Source of the DNA: Neoaquamicrobium sediminum
GTDB taxonomy: Bacteria; Pseudomonadota; Alphaproteobacteria; Rhizobiales; Rhizobiaceae
Assembly (NCBI RefSeq): GCF_013240295.1
Contig: NZ_JABETK010000001.1
Span: 1,984,001 to 2,048,000, forward strand
Direction of reading: 5' to 3'
Length of the DNA stretch: 64,000 bases
Below are positions 17,038 through 27,643 of this stretch, piece after piece. Position 1 is the first letter of the stretch. Each line of letters opens with the position of its first letter. The translations under genes were made by a program, and so were the position numbers. A model generated the notes under the pieces. That model had not been told where the DNA came from and made no database searches. It saw only the letters and a list, made by a program, of their open reading frames with translations.

Positions 17038-17852
17038 ATGGCGGCCAAAGCTAAGGGCAAGGTGCTGGCTGTGTTGATGCTGGCTCTGGGGCTGTCAGGC
17101 GGCGTCGCGCATGCGCAGCAATGCGGCAACAATGCCAACGGCTTCAACACCTGGAAAGCGGAGTTCCGTCAGCAGGCGGCGGCCCGCGGTGCGGGGCAGC
17201 GCGCTCTCGCGGCGCTTGAAGGCACCCGCTACAACAACGCCACGATCAAGGCGGATCGGGGCCAGAAGAGCTTCAAGCTCTCGCTCGACCAGTTCATGCA
17301 GCGCCGCGGGCGCCGGCGATCGTGCGCAAGGGACGCCAGCTCAAGCAGCAGAACGCGCAGCTTTTTGCCAGCATCGAAAGCCGCTACGGCGTGCCGCCCG
17401 GCGTGCTACTCGCAATCTGGGGCATGGAGACGAATTTCGGCGGCTTCATGGGCAACCAGAACATCGTCTCGGCGGTTGCGACGCTTGCATATGACTGCCG
17501 GCGCTCCGAGTTCTTCACCCGGCAGCTTCATGCAGCGCTGCAACTCGTGGATCGCGGCTCGCTGCGGCCCGATTCCATCGGTGCGGCTCATGGCGAAGTC
17601 GGCCAGACGCAGTTCCTGCCGGAAAACGTCGTCAAGTTCGGCGTTGACGGTGACGGCGACGGTCGCATCGACCTGATCCGCAGCAAGGCCGATGCGCTTC
17701 ACTCGACCGCCAACTTCCTGCGCGGCCATGGATGGCGGCCGGGCGGTGGCTACCAGCCCGGCCAGGCGAACTATCGTGCGATCCAGGGCTGGAACGCCGC
17801 CAGCGTCTACCAGCAGGCAATCGCCATCATGGCGGCCGATATCGACGGCTGA
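17038..17852 (+). CDS. Lytic murein transglycosylase, MltB family (frameshifted)
   Basis: About 271 residues with a Sec signal peptide (KGKVLAVLMLALGLSGGVAH). The catalytic region, LLAIWGMETNFGGFMGNQN with the catalytic glutamate in GMET, and VGQTQFLPENVVKFG are typical of SLT-family MltB enzymes that cleave peptidoglycan to 1,6-anhydro-muropeptides. The two halves are in different frames. The first reads LDQFMQRRG and the second continues APAIVRKGRQLKQQNAQLF; one missing base in the GC-rich stretch 17306-17314 explains the shift. AAGGAG lies six bases before the ATG. Convergent with argG. Confidence 0.83.
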
Positions 17853-17869
17853 CCTATTGTTGATTTCCC

Positions 17870-17893
17870 TCCCTCCCTCGCGCGAGGGAGGGA
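17870..17893. terminator. Bidirectional terminator between the transglycosylase and argG
   Basis: TCCCTCCCTC pairs with GAGGGAGGGA around a GCGC loop, exactly between the two convergent stops (17852 and 17900). A purine/pyrimidine tract rather than a T run follows, so efficiency is uncertain. Confidence 0.6.
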
Positions 17894-17899
17894 AGTCGC

Positions 17900-19123
<1,224 letters not shown>

Positions 19124-19363
19124 ATCGCCCCCGGTTCGTTTCATGCGCGGCGGCAGGCCGCCGCGCGAGGATCGGCGGCACTTTTATCAGGAATGCAGGG
19201 CCGGGCAAGCGCGCTCGCGCAATCGGGACCCAAGCCGTTCATCCGATTGTGAGATAGCGATGTCTTGCCGCCCGTTTTGCCATCGATAGACTTGCCGGGG
19301 CTGATTCTATGCGTTGAAGAGGGGAAGGAAGACTTGTCGTATCAAGCAGGCGGCGTTGCGCGT

Positions 19364-20341
19364 ATGCAAGGGCTGGTCGGCAATGCGTGGCGCCGACGAC
19401 TGGCACTGTCCTGCGCGGCGCTGGCCGTTGCGATTGCCTGGCAGCCCGCTACGGCACAGCAGCCGGACCGCTGGGTTGCGGACGAGACGCTGGCGCGCGC
19501 GACGCTGCCCGCGCCGAGCACCGGCGAAGTGGTGTCCGCCACGCTTTCCTGCGAGGCGCAGCGCTGGTCTCTGGTGCTAGATCTGGGCGAAGACGCGAAT
19601 GCCAAGTCGGGATCTGCAAGGATCTCGGTCGGCAGTCAGCGGTACGAACTCGATATGCGAGCGGACGGCAATCTGCTGACGGCAAGGCTGCCGAGGGAGG
19701 CGCTTGAGCCGCTCAAGAACGGCTCGCGGCTGGAACTGGCGCCGGCGGCGACTTCGGGTGAGGAGGCTGCGCCGCTGGTCTTTTCGCTGCGCGGATCGAA
19801 GCTTGCCATCACCAGTGCTCAGGAACGATGCAGCCTGCGCGACATGTCGGCCTATCAGCCGGTGACCTTCACGCCCTATTCCTCGTACATCAATCTCGCC
19901 AGGACGCTGCGCGCAGCCGATATCGCCGCATTCGCGCAAGCGACCGCATCGCAACCGAAGCTGGACGTGGCGATGGTGGAACTGGACGACGGCAGGCGCG
20001 TGCTGTTTGCCCGGCTGTGCGGTTCATCATGGTATTACGGTCTGTCCGGCTGCAACATAACCGGCTTCGCGCCGAAGCCAGTAGGGTCGGCAGAGGGTGG
20101 CGAGGACGATCAAGCTGCGGAAGCCGCGTGGCAAACAGTCTACGATACGGAGAACGTGCTCCTGTATCTCGACCAGAACTCGCTTTCCCATGGCTGGCCC
20201 GACGTCGTCACGCTGCCGGCCGGAACCCCGGGCACCGGCCTTGTCTGGCGCTGGGACGGCTGGTCCTACGCCCTGAAGGGCGAGCTTCCCGAAGAGGCGG
20301 ACGATTTCGACCCGCAAGCGCTGCGGCAAGGACGCGATTGA
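19364..20341 (+). CDS. Exported protein of unknown function
   Basis: 325 residues from ATG 19364. The N-terminus is a signal peptide with an RRR segment (NAWRRRLALSCAALAVAIAW, then ATAQQ). The mature part has two cysteine pairs' worth of positions and a C-terminal segment rich in W, Y and D (GLVWRWDGWSYALKGELPEE). No domain family is recognised. An alternative TTG start at 19334 has a better GGAAGGA site seven bases upstream and would add ten residues. No partner gene is apparent, as the next unit is convergent. Confidence 0.6.
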   Translation: MQGLVGNAWRRRLALSCAALAVAIAWQPATAQQPDRWVADETLARATLPAPSTGEVVSATLSCEAQRWSLVLDLGEDANAKSGSARISVGSQRYELDMRADGNLLTARLPREALEPLKNGSRLELAPAATSGEEAAPLVFSLRGSKLAITSAQERCSLRDMSAYQPVTFTPYSSYINLARTLRAADIAAFAQATASQPKLDVAMVELDDGRRVLFARLCGSSWYYGLSGCNITGFAPKPVGSAEGGEDDQAAEAAWQTVYDTENVLLYLDQNSLSHGWPDVVTLPAGTPGTGLVWRWDGWSYALKGELPEEADDFDPQALRQGRD

Positions 20342-20345
20342 GGCT

Positions 20346-20522
20346 CTAGCGACGAGCTGAACGCCTTTTGAAAAGTTGCGTTCCGAAATCGTAGGCCGCA
20401 AGCGCTATGCCGATCAACGCGACGACGATCAGCATGGGGTGCGCAACCGAGACGACGATCACGCCCAGGAAGCCCGCGAAGAACAGGAAGGCGATTGCCG
20501 CCATCATGCGGTCCGCTGTCAT
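20346..20522 (-). CDS. 57-residue two-span membrane protein at the end of a TRAP operon
   Basis: From ATG 20522, with AAGGAG six bases upstream, the frame encodes MTADRMMAAIAFLFFAGFLG then a second hydrophobic span (MLIVVALIGIALAAYDFG) and a basic tail (KRRSARR). It begins 36 bases after the large TRAP subunit on the same strand and is probably cotranscribed. Size and topology suggest an accessory membrane protein for the transporter; no named family is recognised. Confidence 0.6.
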   Translation of the reverse strand: MTADRMMAAIAFLFFAGFLGVIVVSVAHPMLIVVALIGIALAAYDFGTQLFKRRSARR

Positions 20523-20558
20523 TTTCTTCTCCTTGCCTTCCACATCGCGCCAGACCTG

Positions 20559-21911
20559 CTAGCGGCCATACATCAACTGCGGCAGCCAGTAGATGATGGC
20601 CGGCACGTTGTAGACCACGATCATCGTCAGGAACACCATCGCCACATAGGGCAGCGAGCCGGAGAAAATCTCCGTCAGCTTCACATGCGGCGGCGCAATA
20701 CCCTTGAGGTAGTAAGCCGACATCGCCATCGGCGGCGTAAGGAACGATGTCTGGAGGTTCAGCGCGATCAGGATACCGAAGAACAGCGGATCGATGTCGA
20801 ACAGCGGCAGCAGCGGCAGGAATATCGGCACGAAGATGATGATGATCTCCGACCATTCGAGCGGCCAGCCAAGCAGGAAGATGATAAGCTGCGCGAGCAG
20901 CAGGAACTGCAACGGGGTCAGTGACAGGCCTTCGACGAACTCGCGGACAACCTGCTCGCCACCGAGATAGGAAAAGACCGAGGCGAAGACCCAGGATCCG
21001 ACAAACAGCCAGCACACCATCGCTGTCGTGCGTACGGTGAGATAGACGGATTCCTGCAAACGCGCCCAGGTCAGCGCGCGGTAGGCGGCTGCAAGCAGCA
21101 GCCCGCCCAGAGCGCCGATGGCGGCAGCTTCCGATGGTGTTGCCAGCCCGAAGAGGATCGCTCCAAGCACCGACAGGATCAGGATTGCCAGCGGGAAGAA
21201 CGATGTCAGCATCATCCACAGGATGTGGGTAACCGGCACCTTTTCGTCGCTCTGAGGCGGGCGCGGCGCAAGGTTTGGCTGCAGCGTGGCCCGGATGATG
21301 ATGTAGACGAGATAGGACCCGGCCAGCAGGAAGCCGGGCAGAAGCGCACCGGCATAAAGCCGGACGATCGATACGCCGGACGACGCCGCATAGACGATCA
21401 GCATGATCGAAGGCGGAATGAGAATGCCTAGCGTGCCGCCGGCGCAGATGACGCCCGACGCGAAGCGGGAATCGTAGCGTGCCTTGAGCATCGCGGGGAA
21501 GGCAAGCAGGCCCATCAGCGTGACGACCGCGCCGACGATGCCGGTCGCGGTTGCGAACAGCGCGCAGGTGATGAGCGCCGCAACCGCCATCGAGCCGGGC
21601 AGGCGGCGCGTGGCGACGCTCAGCGTCTCGAAAAGCCGGTCGACGATATTGGCGCGTTCGACGATGTAGCCCATGAACAGGAAGAGGGGGATCGCCGTCA
21701 GCACGTCGTTCGCCATGACCGAATAGGTCTGATTGACGAACAGGTCGAACACGCGGTTGTCGAAGATGTGCCGCATGCGATCGGCATCGAAATAGGCGTA
21801 GTAGCCGAAGCCGATGCCCATCGCCATCAGCGTGAAGGCAATGGGGAAGCCGAGCATGATGATGAAGATGAACAGACCCAGCATCAGGATCGCGATTTGC
21901 GGATCGGTCAT
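20559..21911 (-). CDS. TRAP transporter large permease subunit (DctM family)
   Basis: 450 residues, about twelve membrane spans, with the conserved GGTLGILIPPSIMLIVYAAS motif and a C-terminal SFLTPPMAMSAYYLKGI segment. It belongs to the subgroup accompanying TakP/FcbT3-like binding proteins for alpha-keto acids and other organic anions. Start ATG 21911 overlaps the stop of the small subunit by four bases. The transporter is separate from the ectoine system 15 kb away. Confidence 0.88.
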   Translation of the reverse strand: MTDPQIAILMLGLFIFIIMLGFPIAFTLMAMGIGFGYYAYFDADRMRHIFDNRVFDLFVNQTYSVMANDVLTAIPLFLFMGYIVERANIVDRLFETLSVATRRLPGSMAVAALITCALFATATGIVGAVVTLMGLLAFPAMLKARYDSRFASGVICAGGTLGILIPPSIMLIVYAASSGVSIVRLYAGALLPGFLLAGSYLVYIIIRATLQPNLAPRPPQSDEKVPVTHILWMMLTSFFPLAILILSVLGAILFGLATPSEAAAIGALGGLLLAAAYRALTWARLQESVYLTVRTTAMVCWLFVGSWVFASVFSYLGGEQVVREFVEGLSLTPLQFLLLAQLIIFLLGWPLEWSEIIIIFVPIFLPLLPLFDIDPLFFGILIALNLQTSFLTPPMAMSAYYLKGIAPPHVKLTEIFSGSLPYVAMVFLTMIVVYNVPAIIYWLPQLMYGR

Positions 21912-22528
21912 CGACGCGGCTCCCTCGGCTCGACCACGTCTATTGCTTCGCTGCCATGCGCGATGGCCGAAAGTCCTTCCTTCTGCAGCACGGCTTCCAG
22001 TTCCTCCACGTCGTCATCGGGCTTCAGCCACTCGCCGGTGCGGATCGCCAGGATGCAGCGGAACACCTGGGCGATGCCCTGGATGACCAGCAGCACGCCG
22101 GCGGCGACAATGACGCTCTTGAATTGATAGATCGGTATGTTTGCCGGGCTCATCACGCTGACCTCGAGGTAGCGCCACGAGCGGCCGGCATAACGCCAGC
22201 CGGCGAAAACGAGCGCCAGCACGCCGGGAAAGAAGAAGATGAAGTAGAGCACCAGTTCGACGGTGGCCTGCGTGCGGATCGACCAGAGGCGATAGACGAA
22301 GTCGCCGCGGACATGCGCGTCGCGCGACAGCGCGTAGGCGCCCGCCATCATGAACATGGTGCCATACATCATGTAGGTGAGATCGAAGGCCCAGGCCGTG
22401 GGCCTGTTGAAGAGATAGCGCGCGAAGACCTCGTAGCCGACGCCGAGGGTCATCACCATCACGCACCAGGCGAAAGCCTTACCGAACCATGCAGAAAGCT
22501 TGTCCGCCAGTCGAATATAGCGTTCCAT
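21908..22528 (-). CDS. TRAP transporter small permease subunit (DctQ family)
   Basis: 206 residues from ATG 22528, preceded by AAGGA at four bases; a GTG at 22540 is the alternative. Four membrane spans are visible (FAWCVMVMTLGVGYEVFARY; YMMYGTMFMMAGAYALSRD; ATVELVLYFIFFFPGVLALV; IYQFKSVIVAAGVLLVIQGI). The C-terminal cytoplasmic tail is acidic and longer than usual. It sits between the binding protein and the large subunit. Confidence 0.85.
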   Translation of the reverse strand: MERYIRLADKLSAWFGKAFAWCVMVMTLGVGYEVFARYLFNRPTAWAFDLTYMMYGTMFMMAGAYALSRDAHVRGDFVYRLWSIRTQATVELVLYFIFFFPGVLALVFAGWRYAGRSWRYLEVSVMSPANIPIYQFKSVIVAAGVLLVIQGIAQVFRCILAIRTGEWLKPDDDVEELEAVLQKEGLSAIAHGSEAIDVVEPREPRR

Positions 22529-22609
22529 ACTGTCCTTCACCGCACCTAGGACGCTGAGAACGGGGCAGTCAAACCGCCCCGTTCATTCATGCGTGACGCT
22601 TCCAGGCGA

Positions 22610-23734
22610 TCAGATCTTGCCCGGGAAGTAGTGCTGGTAGGCGAGCCTGTAGTCGGGTGCATTCTGGAGGGTGTAGAATACCACCCGCTCGCACCACGCC
22701 TTCTGGCTCTCCACAACCTTGGCGAAGAATTCATCTTCCATCAGCGGCGGCAGGATCTGGTCCCAGGCAGCGAGCTGCGCCTTGAGGACGTCGTCCGGCG
22801 TGCGCATGACGTTAACGCCGGACTCGTTCTGCAGCTTGGCTAGATCGCTGGAGTACTGGTCCATCGCCAGCGCTGTGTTCGACAAATGCACCGATTCGAC
22901 GGCGTATTTCAGAATCGCCTGCAGGTCGTCGTCGAGGCTCTCGAACTTGTCCTTGTTGAAGATAAACTCGAACGATTCCGACGCCTGATGGTAGGAGGCG
23001 AGCATGTAGTTCTTGGCCACGTCCTGCGCGCCGAAACGCATGTCGGAGGTGGGGTTGTTGAACTCGAACGCGTCGATGACACCGCGCTCCATCGCTGGCA
23101 CGATTTCGCCGCCCGGCAACTGCGCGACGGCGCAGCCCATAGCCTGGAAAAGATCGGCGGCGAGGCCGACCGTGCGGTATTTGAGGCCGGCGAGCTGGTC
23201 GGCGCTCTCGATGGGGTTCTTGAACCAGCCGAGCGGCTGGGCCGGCATGCCGAATGCAAAGAAGCCGACGACATTGAGACCGAGAATGTCCTGGGTCAGC
23301 TCGCGATAGAGCTCGTTTCCGCCGCCATGATACATCCAGGCAATCATCTGCGTGGCATCGGCGCCGAAGACCGGACCGGTGCCGAAGAGCGAGGCAGCCT
23401 TGTTCTTGCCGTACCAGTAGACCGGAACGTCGTGCGCGGCGTCGAGGACGCCGTCATGGCAGGCGTCCTGCACCTGGAACGCGCCGACGACCGCGCCGGC
23501 AGGCAGCAAGTCGATCTTCAGCCGGCCGCCGGACATCATCTCGACGCGCTCGACATATTGTTGCGCCATCTCCTGGAACACGTCGGAAGACGGCCAGGAC
23601 GATTGCATGCGCAACAGTACCGGTGCCTGCGCCAGCACAGCAGGCGCGGCCAGTGTGGTTGCTGCAGCGGCAGCACCCGCACCCAGGGTCGAGTTGCGCA
23701 GAAACCTGCGGCGAGAAATCGCAGCTTCACTCAT
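22610..23734 (-). CDS. TRAP transporter substrate-binding protein, TakP-like DctP family
   Basis: 374 residues with a twin-arginine type signal (SRRRFLRNSTLGAGAAAAAT, then LAAPAVLAQA). The mature sequence (LLRMQSSWPSSDVFQEMAQQ; AWMYHGGGNELY; ERGVIDAFEFNNPTSDMRF) follows the TakP/lactate-binding branch of DctP proteins, which bind small 2-oxo or hydroxy acids, often with a cation. Tat export hints that it folds before export. The ligand is inferred only to class. GGGAGGAG precedes the ATG. Confidence 0.85.
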   Translation of the reverse strand: MSEAAISRRRFLRNSTLGAGAAAAATTLAAPAVLAQAPVLLRMQSSWPSSDVFQEMAQQYVERVEMMSGGRLKIDLLPAGAVVGAFQVQDACHDGVLDAAHDVPVYWYGKNKAASLFGTGPVFGADATQMIAWMYHGGGNELYRELTQDILGLNVVGFFAFGMPAQPLGWFKNPIESADQLAGLKYRTVGLAADLFQAMGCAVAQLPGGEIVPAMERGVIDAFEFNNPTSDMRFGAQDVAKNYMLASYHQASESFEFIFNKDKFESLDDDLQAILKYAVESVHLSNTALAMDQYSSDLAKLQNESGVNVMRTPDDVLKAQLAAWDQILPPLMEDEFFAKVVESQKAWCERVVFYTLQNAPDYRLAYQHYFPGKI

Positions 23735-23757
23735 TCTATCTATCTCCTCCCAAATAA

Positions 23758-23821
23758 GCTGAAACTTATATTTTTTGTGAATTCAGCCTGCATACATTAT
23801 GACATCTTGTTGCTGTTGCAA
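23758..23821 (-). promoter_or_regulatory. Promoter and candidate operator of the TRAP operon
   Basis: On the minus strand TTGCAA (plus 23816-23821), 16 bases, TAATGT (plus 23794-23799) form a plausible promoter. Just downstream lies an inverted repeat GCTGAA-N18-TTCAGC (23758-23787), placed between the promoter and the ribosome-binding site where a repressor could block elongation. No regulator gene is adjacent. Confidence 0.35.
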
Positions 23822-23951
23822 CCGTTTTCGACTCGTGTGATTTCAGAGGTAGTGCTGCCCCAGTCGAGGGCGCTTTCGTGATCCTGGCGCACGCATTGCC
23901 AAATGCGCTATCAGCAAGGCTCAACGTCGCCCAAAAGAAGAAGCCCTGCCG

Positions 23952-24593
23952 ATGGCATACATTCCGGAGTTCGCGATCATCGCGCAGTTCGCGCTCGCCA
24001 CGCTCATCATTGCGATCACGCCCGGTCCCGACATGACGCTGTTCGTGGGCCGGACGCTTTCGCAGGGCCGCGCGGCGGGCCTTGCCTGCATGGCAGGCGC
24101 GATGAGCGGCATTCTCGTTCACACGCTGCTTGTTTCACTGGGGCTCTCGGCGCTGATCGTGGCTTCGCCGCAGGCCTTCCTCGCGCTCAAGATATTCGGA
24201 GCGGGCTATCTGATCTGGCTGGCGGTGCAGGCGATCCGCCGGGGTGCTGCGTTCTCGCCGGAAAAGGCCGCAGGGCCGCGGCGGTCGCTGGCGGGCAACT
24301 GGGCGATGGGCATCGCCATCAACCTGCTCAATCCGAAGATCGTGCTGTTCTTCATGACCTTCCTGCCGCAATTCGTCTCGGCAACCGATCCTTATGCGCC
24401 GCAGAAGCTTCTCTTCCTGGGTCTGCTCTTCATCCCGATCTCTTTGCCGGTCACCGTGCCGATGGTGCTTGCGGCAGACAGCTTTGCCTCGATGCTCAAG
24501 CGCATGCCGCGCGTCATGCGCGTCGTCGACTATCTTTTCGCGGGGATATTCTCGGCCTTCGCGCTGCGGATACTGACCGCATCGGCCCGATAG
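23952..24593 (+). CDS. LysE/RhtB-family amino-acid exporter
   Basis: 213 residues with six hydrophobic segments. The family hallmark ITPGPDMTLFVGRTLSQGR is at about residues 23-41, and GIAINLLNPKIVLFFMTFLP at 120-139. LysE/RhtB proteins export amino acids or their analogues across the inner membrane. It is divergent from the TRAP operon and probably monocistronic. The substrate cannot be told from sequence. Confidence 0.85.
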   Translation: MAYIPEFAIIAQFALATLIIAITPGPDMTLFVGRTLSQGRAAGLACMAGAMSGILVHTLLVSLGLSALIVASPQAFLALKIFGAGYLIWLAVQAIRRGAAFSPEKAAGPRRSLAGNWAMGIAINLLNPKIVLFFMTFLPQFVSATDPYAPQKLLFLGLLFIPISLPVTVPMVLAADSFASMLKRMPRVMRVVDYLFAGIFSAFALRILTASAR

Positions 24594-24605
24594 CAGCGGC
24601 GCGGT

Positions 24606-25046
24606 TTAGCGACCGTGCAGCCAGACGCCCGAAGAGCGTCCCGCCACGGCCCAGTAGGCGATTCCGGCCACCAGGCCGCAAGCAACCATGATCAGGAACG
24701 GCCACGTGTCGGCGCTCGAGACGGGAACGCTATGCTCCCAGGCCAGCAGAGCGGCGGCGGCTGCCACGCCGGCACCCGCAAGCGCGTGAAACAACCAGTC
24801 GCGGCGGCCAAGAAGCTCGGCGACCAGGATGGCGGCCAAGGCCGGGGCAAAGGCATAGTAGGCGAACAGGGCGGCCAGCACGGACACCATCAGGTAGAAC
24901 GGGCCGTCCAGCACGGGCAGCGGGCTGTCCGGTTCTCCGCTTCCGGCAAGCAAAACCGCGCCGAAGGCGCTTGCGACAAACGCGGCAAAGGCAAAGCCAA
25001 CGATGATGACTGCGAAGCGCCAGAGATAGCCCAGTACGCGGCTCAC
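24606..25046 (-). CDS. Four-span membrane protein of unknown function
   Basis: 146 residues starting with GTG at 25046, which overlaps the rlmN stop by four bases (GTGA), so it is translationally coupled to rlmN. Four hydrophobic segments are visible ([77 protein letters not shown]). Genes of this type often follow rlmN in Rhizobiales. No function is known. Confidence 0.65.
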   Translation of the reverse strand: MSRVLGYLWRFAVIIVGFAFAAFVASAFGAVLLAGSGEPDSPLPVLDGPFYLMVSVLAALFAYYAFAPALAAILVAELLGRRDWLFHALAGAGVAAAAALLAWEHSVPVSSADTWPFLIMVACGLVAGIAYWAVAGRSSGVWLHGR

Positions 25047-26273
25047 GCTTCGCCGTGTCCGGCGATCATCATCGCTTCGAGCGCAAGGCGCTCGGATTTG
25101 CGCATGCGCTCCGATTCCGACTTAAGCTGGCCGCAGGCGGCCAGGATGTCGCGCCCGCGCGGGGTGCGGATCGGCGATGCATAGCCGGCCTGGTTGATGT
25201 AGTCGGCAAATTTCTCGATCGTTTCCCACTCGGAGCACTGGTAGTTTGTGCCCGGCCACGGGTTAAAGGGGATCAGGTTGATCTTGGCGGGGATGCCGCG
25301 CAGCAACCGCACCAGTTCCTTCGCGTCGTCCAGCGAATCGTTGACGTCCCGCAGCATCACATATTCGAAGGTGATGCGGCGCGCGTTGGAGAGGCCCGGA
25401 TAGTTGCGGCAGGCGTCCATCAGCGCTTCAAGCGGATACTTCTTGTTGATCGGCACCAGCATCGCGCAGGTCGTCGCGCACGGCATGCAGCGAAATTGCC
25501 AGCATCACGCCGATCTCTTCGCCGGTGCGCGCGATCTCGGGAACCACGCCGGAAGTCGACAGCGTGATGCGCCGCTTCGAAAGCGAGAGGCCATCGCCGT
25601 CGGATGCAATCAGCAAAGCCTTTTTGACATTCTCGAAATTGTAGAGCGGTTCGCCCATGCCCATCATGACGATGTTGGAGACCTTGCGACCCTCGGCCGG
25701 GACGATCGCGCCGTCGGGCGTATCACGCTCCGGAAAATCGCCCAGGCGGTCGCGTGCGGTCAGCAACTGCGCGAGGATTTCCTCGGCGGTGAGATTGCGC
25801 ACGAGCTTCTGGGTGCCGGTGTGGCAGAATGAGCAGGTGAGCGTACAGCCGACCTGGCTCGAGATGCACAGCGTGCCGCGCCCTTCCTCGGGAATGTATA
25901 CCGTTTCGACCTCGACAGGGCGCCCGGCGCCGCGCGGGGGAAAACGGAACAGCCACTTGCGGGTGCCGTCGTTCGAAATCTGCTCTTCGACAACTTCTGG
26001 TCGGGCTACCGTGAAATGGCGGTCGAGTTCGGAACGCAGGTCCTTCGAGATGTTGAACATCTGCGAGAAATCGGAAACGCCGCGCACGTAGAGCCAGTGC
26101 CAGAGCTGCTGCACACGCATGCGACGCTGACGCTCCGGGATGCCGGCGACGGCCAGGGCCTTGGCCATCTCCTCGCGGCTGAGGCCGACGAGCGAGGGCT
26201 TTTCAGGCGTGCGCGCATTGGCGCCGAGAGCGGCGCGGGTCTGCGCGGAGGTGAGGTCGAGCGTCAGTGTCAT
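25043..26273 (-). CDS. rlmN: 23S rRNA (adenine2503-C2)/tRNA methyltransferase RlmN (frameshifted)
   Basis: A radical SAM methyltransferase of about 409 residues from ATG 26273. The 4Fe-4S motif CTLTCSFC (Cys143, Cys147, Cys150) and the C-terminal catalytic cysteine in [10 protein letters not shown] are both present. It methylates A2503 of 23S rRNA and A37 of some tRNAs. The frame breaks at about 25459-25463. The first part ends [12 protein letters not shown] and the other frame resumes [20 protein letters not shown], needing one base fewer or two more. Longer in-frame starts upstream are not used because MTLTLDLTS matches the family. Confidence 0.88.
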
Positions 26274-26401
26274 GATCGGAAAGAGATAGTGGCGGCCGTG
26301 GCCGCGCGCCAGTGTTGGGCGCGACATAGCAGAAGAAGCCCGTCACGTCACGGGGGCGGGCGCTTCATGCCGTTCGCCAAGGCGGCCAGGGCTGCAAACG
26401 A

Positions 26402-26428
26402 AAAGGCCGGGCGCATGGCCCGGCCTTT
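26402..26428 (-). terminator. Intrinsic terminator of the IalB-family gene
   Basis: AAAGGCCGGG pairs with CCCGGCCTTT around a seven-base loop, 19 bases after the stop at 26447. On the minus strand a T-rich stretch (CCTTTTCG) follows. Confidence 0.75.
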
Positions 26429-26446
26429 CGAATCCCGTTCTGCCCG

Positions 26447-26950
26447 CTACTGGCAGTTCTGGATCGAGTTGAGTGCTGCGGTAATGCCGCGCAGCGAGAA
26501 CGTATAGCTGGTCGCGTTGCCGCGCCCGGACGTGGCCTGAATCCGCATGTCGGCGCCGGCACGCATCGAAGCGATGAGCTGCGGTTCCTCTGCGGCGTTT
26601 TCCATCCAGGCCGACTTGCCGCGCGTGAACATCGAATAGTTCTTGTCGCCGATCGTGACCTGCACCTTCGAATTCGACTGGAAGTCGTAGGACGCGATGA
26701 ACTGGGGCTCGTAGGACACGTTCTGCCCCGGCTTCTGGCTGACGAAGAAATAGATGTCGCCGTGATCGAGGCTGGCGGGCTGCTTTTCGGTGGGCACCGT
26801 CAGCACGTAACAGACCTTGCCGTTGTTGGCCTGGTAGGAATAGGTGCCCCAGGCATTGTGCTGGCCGATCTTGGTTGCCGATTGGGCTACCGCCGGCGTC
26901 GCCGCCGCCAGCATGGCGAGGCAGGAGATTGTCAATATTGTTCCGCGCAT
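26447..26950 (-). CDS. Invasion-associated locus B (IalB) family exported protein
   Basis: 167 residues with a Sec signal peptide (MRGTILTISCLAMLAAATPA, then VAQS). The mature protein matches the IalB family: WGTYSYQANNGKVCYVLTVP, an SYDFQSNSKVQVTIGDK beta region and the C-terminal SYTFSLRGITAALNSIQNC with a conserved cysteine. In Bartonella IalB aids erythrocyte entry; free-living Rhizobiales carry several paralogues with unknown periplasmic roles. The position upstream of rlmN is common in the order. Confidence 0.8.
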   Translation of the reverse strand: MRGTILTISCLAMLAAATPAVAQSATKIGQHNAWGTYSYQANNGKVCYVLTVPTEKQPASLDHGDIYFFVSQKPGQNVSYEPQFIASYDFQSNSKVQVTIGDKNYSMFTRGKSAWMENAAEEPQLIASMRAGADMRIQATSGRGNATSYTFSLRGITAALNSIQNCQ

Positions 26951-27202
26951 CGTCGTAGCGTTATCCCTGTGCGTGGTCGTGTACGGGTGTTCGAACTGGT
27001 TCCAAATCAGGTTCCAATCGCTTCATGTTAATTTAATCAGGGTTACCAAAGCGTGAACCGCACCGATCCGCAGCGCCCCGAAACTTTGCCACCCGACTGC
27101 CACACGAACCCATTGCAGGCCCGTGACCTGGCTGCCTCATCCCTTGCACTGTTTTGAAAAGGGGAAAAGCGGCGAGAGTTTGACTTGATCCGACTGGAAA
27201 GA

Positions 27203-27592
27203 TCAGTCCAGTTCCCGCTCCAGCGCCTCGCGGGCAGCAGCGCGGTGCGTGGGCTTGATGTGCCCCTGGATGGCCGTTACGGCTGCGGTCAGCACCGCCA
27301 GATCATCGGTAAACCCGAAGCCGATCAGGAAGTCCGGGATCATGTCGACCGGCATCACGAAGTAGGCAAGCGCGGCCAGCAGGATGCCGCGCACTCTCGT
27401 CGGCGTATTGCGGTCGGTGGCCGCATAGTAGCTCGCCACCACGTCTTCCATGAACGGGATATGCCGCGCAGCGCGTTTTGCCGTGCGCCAGAAATTCTCG
27501 CGCACGCGCCGTTCCCGCTGCCGGTCTTCATCGGCGGAAACCGGCTTGAGAATCTCTCCGACCTTGGCCTGGCTGATGACGCTCTTGTTCAT
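27203..27592 (-). CDS. YkvA family (DUF1232) membrane protein
   Basis: 129 residues. The DUF1232 core TRVRGILLAALAYFVMPVDM followed by IPDFLIGFGFTDDLAVLTAA is clear at about 66-108, with the typical PxDxIPDF motif. The C-terminal is amphipathic. The family is small, membrane-associated and without an established function. It precedes no obvious partner on the strand; the phosphatase gene upstream ends 52 bases before it. Confidence 0.8.
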   Translation of the reverse strand: MNKSVISQAKVGEILKPVSADEDRQRERRVRENFWRTAKRAARHIPFMEDVVASYYAATDRNTPTRVRGILLAALAYFVMPVDMIPDFLIGFGFTDDLAVLTAAVTAIQGHIKPTHRAAAREALERELD

Positions 27593-27643
27593 AACCTTGA
27601 GATGGGCGGTCTTATCTTGCGTTGCAAGAGCCGCCCCGCTCTG

